A DNA stretch of 64,000 nt from Kocuria marina (GTDB lineage: Bacteria > Actinomycetota > Actinomycetes > Actinomycetales > Micrococcaceae). Positions 15,330-22,840 of the stretch are shown piece after piece (position 1 is the first letter of the stretch; each line of letters starts with the position of its first letter). The stretch lies in assembly GCF_000786655.1 (NCBI RefSeq), contig NZ_JROM01000007.1:114687-178686 (forward strand), read 5' to 3'. Below the pieces are notes generated by a model. It searched no databases. It was not told the DNA's origin and saw only the letters and a program-made list of their open reading frames with translations. A program made the translations under genes and the position numbers.

Positions 15330-17261
15330 TCAGTGTTCTCCTGTGGGGTCTAGCGGGGCAAGAAAATGTTGAGGGATACCGACGGTACCAATGCGGACGG
15401 CGGCAACGGCGGCGCGGGCAGTGGGGGAAATGTGGGCAGCGGGGGGCAGCCCGTCGAGGCAGATGATCTCCCACCCTCCCAGTCCGAACGACACCTCGCA
15501 GCCGGGGTCCGTGGTCGTCGGGGGCGGTGGTGCCACCCCCGTCGAGGGGGACGGGACCGGTGTTTGCGTAGCGTCCGACGGCGCGGGGGAGGTTCCCTCG
15601 CCCGGGTCCGCGGGGTTCCCTCCCGGGTCCGCGTCACCCGGGAACGGGCTCGGCGACGGCGTGGGCGGGACGTCCGGATCGGTGCCGAGGTCGGGGGCAG
15701 AGGACGACGTCGCACCGCCCGCTCCGTTGCCCGGCGCACCCGGGTCCCCGGGCAGTGGCGCACCGCCCGGCCAGCGACCTTGCGAGTCACCCTGATTGCG
15801 GCCGGCCTGGCCGTCCGGGCCTTGTCCCTGGGGGACGTCCTCGCGGGCCTGCTCGGGGCGGGACGCGTCGGAATCGCCGAGGGCCACGGACCCTCCGCCG
15901 TCGGAACCGCCCGAGTCCCCCGGAGCCACGGACGCGGAATCTCCGCCATCGGCGGCACCGCCGTCCGAGTCCCGACCGGCGGAATCCCCATCGCGGGAAT
16001 CACTGCCGTCCGCATCGTCGTCGCGACCGGCTGTGGGTGTCTCGGAAGAACCGCGGGCGCCGGACGCAGCGACGTCGCCGCCGGAAGAGTTCACATCCGG
16101 GGAGGCGGCGACGGCGGGCGCACCGCCCGAGGGATCGTCCGGCGAGTTGGACACGGCCACGATCCCCACGGCCGCGGCGGCCGCAACCAGGACGCCGACC
16201 GCGGCGATCGCCAGGCCCATACCGGACGATGCGAACGCAGCAATCCCCGTGGACTGCCCTGCGGCTGCAGCCCCGGACGAGGCGCCCGCGCCGGCCTCGG
16301 AGCCGCCGGCACCCGGACCCCCGGAGGTTGCGATGGCGTTCCCCGCCGCGCCGTCGAAAGCCGGGGTCCCCGCGACTCCCGGAGCCTGGGACGCGGCAGC
16401 CCCGAAGCCCGCCAGGGACGTGCCGGCGAGCGCGTCCACGAGCCGACCGCCCGCGCCGGCCCACAACGGAAGTCCGGCTAGGACGGGCAGGAGCCAACCG
16501 CGCATCCCGATCCCGAGGTCCTGGAGCTGCAGGTACTCGGCGGTGCAGCGGGGACACCGGTCCAGGTGTTCCTGCACGACCTTGGTGCGTGACGGGGTCA
16601 GGGAACCGCGCGCGAACGCACCGAGCTGTTGTGAGTACTCACCGCAGTCCTCGAGGGCCCGCGCCGAGACGTGTTCCTGCATGTAGGCGGTGCGCAGTCC
16701 CTCCCGTGCGCGTGTGCCCAGCGCGGAGACCGCGTTGGGTTGAATGCCCACAGCGGAGGCCACCTGACGCGGCTTGCGCCCCTCGATCTCGAGGTACCAC
16801 AGCACTTCCTGCCAGCGCTCTGGCAGGGACGCGAACGCGCGGGCCACCACCACGGAGTCCACCTGGCGCACTACCGTGTCCTCGAACAGTTGCACACGGT
16901 CCAGCGGCCCGTCCGGCTGGGGGTCCACGGGACGCGTGCGGCTGAGTTCGTTGGCGCGGTCCGCAGCGAGCCGGGACACGGCCGTGACGAGATAGGCGCG
17001 CAGGAACTCCCGGGGGCCCTTGCCCTCCTTGAGCAGCGCGAACACGCGCGTGAACGCCTCGGAGACGAGGTCCTCCGCTTCCGGCTCGTTGCGGGAATGC
17101 ATGCGGGCCACGGCCAGCGCCGCCCCGCGGTGCCGTTCGTAGAGCGTGGCGAAGGCATGCGAGTCACCCTCGCGGACCGCGCGTAACAGGTGTTCGTCGC
17201 TGATGCGTTGGCCGCCCTGGCCCGGGTGGTCCCCGGTGCCGGGAACTGCTCTGTGTGACAT
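15330..17261 (-). CDS. ECF sigma factor fused to zinc-finger anti-sigma-like module, hydrophobic segments and long Ser/Gly/Pro tail
   Basis: 643 residues from the ATG at 17261 (MSHRAVPGTGDHPG); an ATG at 17300 would add 13. Residues about 20-105 form sigma region 2 (EGDSHAFATLYERHRGAALA, then RNEPEAEDLVSEAFTRVFAL). Residues about 140-190 form region 4 (ASLPERWQEVLWYLEIEG, VGIQPNAVSALGTRAREGLR). A zf-HC2 module follows near 205-235 (DCGEYSQQLGAF ... EHLDRCPRC), with the C...HxxxCxxC ligands of zinc anti-sigma factors. Hydrophobic segments lie at about 247-265 and, more convincingly, 340-368 (GLAIAAVGVLVAAAAAVGIV). The remaining 270 residues are low-complexity, with two cysteines near the end (DPGCEVSFGL and IICLDGLPP). 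A fused anti-sigma domain suggests self-inhibition at the membrane. It overlaps nothing but directly abuts htpX. Confidence 0.88.
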   Translation of the reverse strand: MSHRAVPGTGDHPGQGGQRISDEHLLRAVREGDSHAFATLYERHRGAALAVARMHSRNEPEAEDLVSEAFTRVFALLKEGKGPREFLRAYLVTAVSRLAADRANELSRTRPVDPQPDGPLDRVQLFEDTVVRQVDSVVVARAFASLPERWQEVLWYLEIEGRKPRQVASAVGIQPNAVSALGTRAREGLRTAYMQEHVSARALEDCGEYSQQLGAFARGSLTPSRTKVVQEHLDRCPRCTAEYLQLQDLGIGMRGWLLPVLAGLPLWAGAGGRLVDALAGTSLAGFGAAASQAPGVAGTPAFDGAAGNAIATSGGPGAGGSEAGAGASSGAAAAGQSTGIAAFASSGMGLAIAAVGVLVAAAAAVGIVAVSNSPDDPSGGAPAVAASPDVNSSGGDVAASGARGSSETPTAGRDDDADGSDSRDGDSAGRDSDGGAADGGDSASVAPGDSGGSDGGGSVALGDSDASRPEQAREDVPQGQGPDGQAGRNQGDSQGRWPGGAPLPGDPGAPGNGAGGATSSSAPDLGTDPDVPPTPSPSPFPGDADPGGNPADPGEGTSPAPSDATQTPVPSPSTGVAPPPPTTTDPGCEVSFGLGGWEIICLDGLPPAAHISPTARAAVAAVRIGTVGIPQHFLAPLDPTGEH

Positions 17262-17566
17262 GGCGCTCTCTGCCCACTGGAAGTAACTCGGTACCTCCAT
17301 TGTGACAGCCGCGGGCGCTGAGCGGCAGTCCGCGACCCCGCCCCTCCCCCCGCATTCCCGCTGTCACCGCGCCGGCCCGGTCATGGCCGGGGGCGGGACC
17401 GGCGCCCCCCGCGCCGGCCCGCCCCCGTCTCCTAGTGCCACCTCCCTCCCCCGCGCCGGACAGCCCGTCCGGCAAAGAGACGCTCTCACCCGCCGCGTGC
17501 CGCGCGATGTGTCCCCGTGGTGATCGCGGCACCGGTTCGCCGGTCCCAGAGCGATCGGACCGTCCG

Positions 17567-17593
17567 GGATCCCGCGCAGCCCGCGCGGGATCC
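17567..17593. terminator. Perfect 11-bp hairpin
   Basis: GGATCCCGCGC and GCGCGGGATCC enclose a 5-base loop. No T-run follows on either side, so its role (terminator, regulatory RNA or protein site) is open. Confidence 0.4.
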
Positions 17594-17823
17594 ACTACGT
17601 AGACGCACGGGATCGGAAATCATGACGCGATAGTCGAAAACTTTTTTCGTGGGTCCCGTCACGGGTGACGACGCCGCTGCGGGCGGCCTTCCGCGCGCCC
17701 GGTCCGGACCGCGACGGCCCCACGCGGCGGGCGGGCCGCGAGCGGACCACGGCGGTGACCCCGGGCTGCGGGCGGGGACGGACACGTCGGCGGGGACAGC
17801 GGCGTCGGCAGCACGGGAGCGCC

Positions 17824-17866
17824 GTAACCACAACTATTGTGAGTGGCTCAGAATAAGAATAGAATG
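17824..17866. promoter_or_regulatory. AT-rich candidate fur promoter/operator
   Basis: In very GC-rich surroundings the 43 bp before fur are AT-rich, with ACAACTATTGTG (near-palindrome) and a tandem AGAATA repeat (CAGAATAAGAATAGAATG). This resembles the autoregulated promoters of actinobacterial furA genes. By-eye assignment. Confidence 0.45.
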
Positions 17867-17872
17867 GGCCCC

Positions 17873-18349
17873 ATGGAGACCACCGTTCAGGCTGCACCGC
17901 ACCCGTCGCGGGATGCGTGGACCTCGCATCTGCGCTCGCACGGGCGCAGGGTCACCAAACAACGTCTTGCCGTGTTGGATGCCGTGTCCGCGGTTCCGCA
18001 CGCCACCGCCGAGGACACCGTGCAGCAGGTCCGCTCCGTGCTGCCCAACATGTCCGTCCAGTCCGTCTACGTGGTCCTCGCGGACCTCGCGGCGATCGGG
18101 ATGGTGTCCAAGTTCGAGCCGCCCGGATCCCCCGCGCGCTACGAGATCCGCACCGGGGACAACCATCACCACGCGTACTGCGTGCGCTGCGGAGTGGTCC
18201 AGGACGTGCCGTGCGCCGTGGGCCATGCCCCGTGCCTCATGCCGTCCCAGGACCACGGCTTCGAGCTGTTGGCCGCGGAGGTCGTCTACCGGGGCGTGTG
18301 CCCCCGCTGCCAGGAGGAGCTCGCGGCTAGCACCTCCGAGGCCCGCTGA
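17873..18349 (+). CDS. Fur-family metalloregulator
   Basis: 158 residues from the ATG at 17873; an in-frame GTG at 17843 would put the AT-rich operator inside the gene, so I prefer the later start. Winged-helix part: RVTKQRLAVLDAVSAVPHAT and MSVQSVYVVLADLAAIGMVS. Metal/dimerisation part: DNHHHAYCVRCG and a second C-x2-C in GVCPRC, the structural zinc site. It closely resembles the catalase-linked regulator at 54224, so the two are paralogues. Whether it senses iron, peroxide or another metal cannot be decided from sequence. No obvious target gene lies next to it. Confidence 0.9.
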   Translation: METTVQAAPHPSRDAWTSHLRSHGRRVTKQRLAVLDAVSAVPHATAEDTVQQVRSVLPNMSVQSVYVVLADLAAIGMVSKFEPPGSPARYEIRTGDNHHHAYCVRCGVVQDVPCAVGHAPCLMPSQDHGFELLAAEVVYRGVCPRCQEELAASTSEAR

Positions 18350-18462
18350 GCCACGCTCTGACAGCACCCCTCTGATACGCCGCCTGACACGGGCCCTTCG
18401 GCACGCCCCCAGGGCGCGGAGGCGGCGGACCGGATGCACCGGGAATCCGACCCGCCGAACCC

Positions 18463-19827
18463 TCAGCCGCGAGGTTGCGAGGTACCGCCCTGTTCGCGCT
18501 GCGTGACGAGCTCCAGCATCTCCCGCAGCTGCGCCGTGGGCAGGGTGGCCACGGGGGCCATCGCGTTGAGGCAGATGGCCGCGGCACCCGATTCGAGCGC
18601 GAACTCCAGGATCTTGCGGGACGGGGCCGAGCGCACCGTGAGCGCCGGGTCCAGGGCCGCCACCTCCGCCGCGGACGTGAAGACCAGCAGGGTGTCCGGT
18701 GCGGCGCCCTCATCGGAAGGTTGGACCATGACCGGGATCGCGTTCTCCCCCTCGTCCCGGGTGCCGAGCATGAGGTGGCCGTTCGGGTTGAGCAGGGCCC
18801 CCAGGACGTCCGCCATGGCGTTGTCCAGCAGCGCTTGCTTGAGTGCTTCGTTGTGGGGTGAGCGGCCCACCCACTCGATCTGCTGGCGGGGGATCCGCAG
18901 GGCGTGTTCGGACGCCGGGTCCACCACGATCTCGTCGTACTGGGTGTCCTGCACGACCATCTCGATCATCGCGCTCGCGCGCTGGCGCAGCAGGACGGGT
19001 TCGGCTAGATCCGGGTTCTTGTTGCTGCGGGTGAACATCTCGCGGGCCTGCTCGGCGGTCGTATACACGGCCAGTGCGCGCCCGCCGTCGGGCTGGGCGA
19101 CCGTCTGGACCCGGATGTGGGACTGCGGCCCCACGGGCTGACCGTCCTCCCCCTGGACCAGGTCCGATCCGGAGATGTCCAGCAGCACGGTCCCGGCCAA
19201 TGCCTCGCGCAGGGCCCCGGCCAGGGTCCGCTCCCCGGGTTCGCGGGTGAACGCTTCTGCCGCCGCGCGCAACCGGGGGTGCACGTCCCCGTGGGAGTCG
19301 TCCTCGGAGGTCGGCGCGAACGGCAGCTCGACCCCCGCCTCGTCGGCCAGTTCCAGGGCCCACAACGGCGTGCGCTCCTGGGTGCGCGGGAACTCGGTCA
19401 GTTGTGCCAGCACGTCCCGGCCCGTGTAGGCACCCTCGTCCGCGTAGGGGCGGGGCAGCTCCCGGAAGTTGTAGGACGCGCTCGTGTGCAGCGTGGGCTC
19501 GGGCCACCCGCTCGCGGCGATGCTCACGGACGCGGTGAACCAGCTCCCCCGCCCGGGCACCGCGCAGCTGCGCTGCAGTTGCGCGATCGTCTCCAGCACC
19601 GGGCTGTCCTGCTTGATGGGCCCTGCCGCCCCGGGAATCACGGAGCCGTCCCGGTTCTCCACCACCCGCAGGTGGACCCGCCCGTCCTGGGGCTTGAAAT
19701 CCACGAGCATGATGTCCCAGCCCGGTTCCGTGCGCAGGACGGACATCACCCACTCGCCCACCCGTGCCACGAGTTCACGCTCACCGGGTGCGGGGGTCGT
19801 CGATTCGGGCCGGGGTTCAGAGGTCAT
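18463..19827 (-). CDS. SseB-family protein with YezG-like N-terminal domain
   Basis: 454 residues from an ATG at 19827 (MTSEPRPESTTPAPGERELV). The first 130 residues (RVGEWVMSVLRTEPGWDIML, then GSWFTASVSIAASGWPEP) resemble the YezG/DUF600 immunity-protein fold. The second half holds two SseB-like repeats: ERTLAGALREALAGTVLLDI with ALAVYTTAEQAREMF, and NEALKQALLDNAMADVLGAL with TLLVFTSAAEVAAL. SseB family proteins are known as secretion regulators in Salmonella, but in actinobacteria the role is unknown. It faces the 20095 gene across 267 bp, probably with a shared promoter region. Longer upstream frame is an artefact of GC-rich sequence. Confidence 0.8.
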   Translation of the reverse strand: MTSEPRPESTTPAPGERELVARVGEWVMSVLRTEPGWDIMLVDFKPQDGRVHLRVVENRDGSVIPGAAGPIKQDSPVLETIAQLQRSCAVPGRGSWFTASVSIAASGWPEPTLHTSASYNFRELPRPYADEGAYTGRDVLAQLTEFPRTQERTPLWALELADEAGVELPFAPTSEDDSHGDVHPRLRAAAEAFTREPGERTLAGALREALAGTVLLDISGSDLVQGEDGQPVGPQSHIRVQTVAQPDGGRALAVYTTAEQAREMFTRSNKNPDLAEPVLLRQRASAMIEMVVQDTQYDEIVVDPASEHALRIPRQQIEWVGRSPHNEALKQALLDNAMADVLGALLNPNGHLMLGTRDEGENAIPVMVQPSDEGAAPDTLLVFTSAAEVAALDPALTVRSAPSRKILEFALESGAAAICLNAMAPVATLPTAQLREMLELVTQREQGGTSQPRG

Positions 19828-20094
19828 GGTGTGGTGTCCCTTCGACCCGTGAGCCACGGGTCCGCTCGCTGCGAGATCGCGCGATCTCCCCCGGTCACTG
19901 CCGGGCGCCGCGCGTCCCCAGCCTAACGAACCGCTCGCGTGCGAGGTCCCGACACGGTCGCGGGGTACGACGTCGCTCGGTGCGGCCGCGGCGTCGTCGT
20001 CGGGTACGTGCCGCGGGCGGATACAGGGGCCCCACAGGCAACGACGTGCCGTCCGGCGCGCGCTGGCGTCCGCGCCAGTTGTTAGCCTGGACCC

Positions 20095-21528
20095 ATGACG
20101 AAAACTTTGCAGGAGTTGATCGACGCGTCGATCTTCCTTTCCACCGAATACCAGGCAGTGCTGGCGGAACTGTCCCAGGGTGCGGATTGGGACGTGGACT
20201 TTTCCGCGCCGTCGTTCACCCTGCAAACCACGCCTCCCGTCACCCTGACCCCCTACCTGCTGGGCACCGAATCGGCGTCCCGCGGGTCCTTCGTGTGGTC
20301 GTGGCAGGAGCTCGGGCACTTCAACCCGCGCGTGGTCTCCGCCGCCGTGCAGGCCAAGCAGGCCGGTGAGCGCCACGAGGTCTCCGAGCTGACCACGGAC
20401 GAGCTGCCCCTCGAGGACGGTCTGGCCCGCCGGCTGACCCTGGCCGCCAAGGCCGTCACGGGTCTCTACGCCCACTACCCCGCGCGCGCCGGTGGCAACA
20501 TCACGGCGTGGCTGCTGCTGGACGGCCCCGAGTTCGAGCTGCCCCGACTCACGGAGCAGCGCATGATGCAGGTCATCGGGGAGTCCCTGACCACGGACAC
20601 CGCCGTGGACCACAACCTCGCCGTGGCCAGCTACGCCAAGCTGCGCGGCGCCCACGTCGAATGGGACACGGACGCCACCTGCGTGGTCACCGTGCACGAC
20701 GGCGCCCAGCGCTTCTGGTTCGACGACCACCAGATCACGGGCGTGGAACCCGCCGAGCCCTCCGTGGGCGAGGACGAACTGCGCGAGCTCGAACACCAGG
20801 CGCAGACCCACCGCGAGGCACTGCTCGAGGACCGCCGTGCCGCGGTGGCCCAGGCCGAGCAGCTCGGTGAGCAGCAGCGCGTCGAGTCCGCCGAGCGCAA
20901 GCGGCGCGAGCGCGAAGAGGCGGCCGCGGTGGCGTCGTCCGCGTCCGAGCGGGAGGAGCCGCTGCCCAGCGAGCTGTCCCGCGAGGAGATCGAGGCACCC
21001 GAGCCCGAGCAGCCCGAGGGGGACGTGGCCGTTCCCGCGAGCGAGGTGCGGGACCCGGACCGCCCGTTCGACCAGGAGCCCACCTCCGGTCCCGCCGAGC
21101 CGGGTCGCGTGGAGACCACGGTGCTGCCCGGTCACTCCGGGGACGCGGCCACCGCCGGCCCGCAGGCCTCCCCGCACCCCAACACCACGGCCATGTCCCG
21201 GATCCCGGACCCCGAGTTCGCCGCGGCCCAGCCCGGGCTGCAGGACGAGGACGTCGTGCGGGACACGCGCGAACCCGTTGCGGCGGAACCGGCCGAACCC
21301 GCGGCGGAACAGCCCGTCCTGCGGGACGTCTCCGAGGACACCGTGGCCCGCGAGCAGGCCGAGCGGGAGACGGTGGTCGCCCGCGAGACGGTCGCCGGCC
21401 CCGGCGCTGCCGAGGACGACATCTCCGCCCCCGCCGTGGTGGACGGCCAGGAGGTCGAGACCAACGAGCAGGCGGAGAAGAAGGGTAAGAAGAAGCGTGG
21501 TTTCCTGAGCCGTTTCTTCGACCTCTGA
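20095..21528 (+). CDS. DUF6882-like protein with coiled-coil and acidic, then basic tail
   Basis: 477 residues from an ATG at 20095 (MTKTLQELIDASIFLSTEYQ). Residues 1-215 form a globular domain (QTTPPVTLTPYLLGTESA, FVWSWQELGHFNP, ITAWLLLDGPEFELP) of the kind annotated as DUF6882; I am moderately sure of that name. Residues about 220-285 are a charged coiled coil (ELEHQAQTHREALLEDRRAA, then ERKRREREEAAAV). A Pro/Glu/Ala-rich stretch of about 170 residues follows, and the protein ends in KKGKKKRGFLSRFFDL, a basic-hydrophobic tail that could touch the membrane. Function unknown. The divergent neighbour carries YezG/SseB domains. Confidence 0.75.
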   Translation: MTKTLQELIDASIFLSTEYQAVLAELSQGADWDVDFSAPSFTLQTTPPVTLTPYLLGTESASRGSFVWSWQELGHFNPRVVSAAVQAKQAGERHEVSELTTDELPLEDGLARRLTLAAKAVTGLYAHYPARAGGNITAWLLLDGPEFELPRLTEQRMMQVIGESLTTDTAVDHNLAVASYAKLRGAHVEWDTDATCVVTVHDGAQRFWFDDHQITGVEPAEPSVGEDELRELEHQAQTHREALLEDRRAAVAQAEQLGEQQRVESAERKRREREEAAAVASSASEREEPLPSELSREEIEAPEPEQPEGDVAVPASEVRDPDRPFDQEPTSGPAEPGRVETTVLPGHSGDAATAGPQASPHPNTTAMSRIPDPEFAAAQPGLQDEDVVRDTREPVAAEPAEPAAEQPVLRDVSEDTVAREQAERETVVARETVAGPGAAEDDISAPAVVDGQEVETNEQAEKKGKKKRGFLSRFFDL

Positions 21529-21569
21529 TCGCGAACCGACGCGGCGGTCACCGGGGATAGGATCGGACG

Positions 21570-22508
21570 GTGACTGACAACGCGACCTCCGGCCCGGGCC
21601 CCCACCAGCAGAAGAGGGCCCGGGCCGGTTTCGGCTACGGGTTCGCCGCGTACGGGATCTGGGGGTTGCTGCCCCTGTACTTCGTGGTCCTGGCCCCGGC
21701 CACGGCGTACGAGATCGTGGCCCTGCGCATCGTCTTCTCCCTGGTGGTCTGTCTGCTGATGCTGGCCGTGACCCGCTCCGTGGGCCGGTTCATCCGGTTG
21801 TTCCGGGACGGCTCGGCAGTGCTCGCGCTCACGGTGGCCGGTGTGCTGATCGCCGGGAACTGGTTGCTGTACACGGTCGCCACGACCACGGGCCACACCC
21901 TCGAGGCGTCCCTGGGGTACTTCATCAACCCGCTCGTGGCCATCCTGCTGGGTGTCCTGGTGCTGCACGAGAAGCTGCGCCCGCTGCAGTGGACCGCGAT
22001 CGCCGTGGGCGCGCTGGCCGTGGTGATCATGGCCGTGTTCTACGGCGCGGTGCCGTGGCTCTCCCTGGGCCTCGCGTTCACGTTCGGCTTCTACGGCCTG
22101 GTCAAGTCCCGCGTGGGCTCACGCTATCCGGCGCTGATCACCCTCACCGGGGAGACCGCCATGATCACGCCGCTCGCGCTCGTGGCGGTCGCGCTGCTGG
22201 GCGCCCAGGGACAGATCACCCTGACCTCCGAGGGCACCGGCCATTTCCTGTTGCTGCTGTCCTCCGGTGTGATCACCGCGGTGCCCCTCCTGCTGTTCGG
22301 CGCGGCCGCCGCACGGCTGCCCCTGAGCACCGTGGGCATGCTGCAGTACATCGCACCGATCGGCCAGTTCATCCTGGCAGTCCTGATCTTCCACGAGGAG
22401 ATGCCCCCGGAGCGCTGGGTCGGTTTCGGCCTCGTGTGGCTCGCCGTGGTGCTGCTCGTGCTCGACGCCGTCCGCGCACCCCGCGCGCCCCGTCTCCCCC
22501 GCCGCTGA
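21570..22508 (+). CDS. rarD: RarD-type EamA (DMT) permease
   Basis: 312 residues from a GTG at 21570. Ten hydrophobic segments and the family openings are visible: GFAAYGIWGLLPLYFVVL in TM1, EIVALRIVFSLVVCLL, NWLLYTVATTTGHTLEASLG and MLQYIAPIGQFILAVLIFHE in the second half. RarD proteins belong to the drug/metabolite transporter superfamily and were named for a chloramphenicol phenotype; the natural substrate is not known. It follows the coiled-coil gene by 41 bp on the same strand and could be cotranscribed. A strong terminator follows. Confidence 0.9.
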   Translation: MTDNATSGPGPHQQKRARAGFGYGFAAYGIWGLLPLYFVVLAPATAYEIVALRIVFSLVVCLLMLAVTRSVGRFIRLFRDGSAVLALTVAGVLIAGNWLLYTVATTTGHTLEASLGYFINPLVAILLGVLVLHEKLRPLQWTAIAVGALAVVIMAVFYGAVPWLSLGLAFTFGFYGLVKSRVGSRYPALITLTGETAMITPLALVAVALLGAQGQITLTSEGTGHFLLLLSSGVITAVPLLLFGAAAARLPLSTVGMLQYIAPIGQFILAVLIFHEEMPPERWVGFGLVWLAVVLLVLDAVRAPRAPRLPRR

Positions 22509-22573
22509 GCGCACGCCCCGCGCTACCGACGCCGCGCGGTCCGGGTCCCGGGTTCTGAGTCCCGGAACGAGAA

Positions 22574-22601
22574 AAGGCCACCCCTGACCAGGGGTGGCCT
22601 T
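22574..22601. terminator. Bidirectional terminator
   Basis: AAGGCCACCCCT, loop GACC, AGGGGTGGCCTT: a 12-bp perfect stem flanked by GAGAA and CTCTC, between convergent rarD and metS genes. Confidence 0.88.
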
Positions 22602-22621
22602 CTCTCATGGGACCGTGTGAA

Positions 22622-22840
22622 TCAGATCCGCGACTCGGGGGCCGCGCTGGCGTTCACCCGGGATCCCGGGTCACCGTCGGTGGCCGCGCGGTGCGCGGCG
22701 TCCTCACGGGAGCCCTCCGACGGGGTGTCGAGCTCGTCGACCTCCTCGGGCGAGCGCTTGATGTTGATAAGGGCGAGCAGCAGGCCACCCCACACGGTGA
22801 CCATGGCCACGATCATCATGACGACGGAAATGGTGCTCAT
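22622..22840 (-). CDS. metS: Methionine/alanine importer small subunit MetS
   Basis: 72 residues from an ATG at 22840 (MSTISVVMMIVAMVTVWGGL). One membrane helix, then a short conserved cytoplasmic NIKRSPEEVDEL and a variable tail. In Corynebacterium, MetS is the small essential partner of the secondary methionine/alanine importer MetP. Its ATG overlaps the TGA of metP (ATGA), so both are made together. Confidence 0.9.
   Translation of the reverse strand: MSTISVVMMIVAMVTVWGGLLLALINIKRSPEEVDELDTPSEGSREDAAHRAATDGDPGSRVNASAAPESRI

Larger units (their letters stand above)
17262..17872. other. Long intergenic region between the sigma gene and fur
   Basis: About 610 bp of divergent promoter space without a convincing gene. 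It contains an exact 11-bp hairpin at 17567-17593, a T6 run near 17641 and an AT-rich block at 17824-17866 before fur. Confidence 0.5.

Noticed and set aside
19828..21177. Upstream extension of the SseB gene to 904 codons on the minus strand
   Set aside because: The extension is antisense to the 20095 gene and carries no homology; the ATG at 19827 fits the start of the conserved domain.
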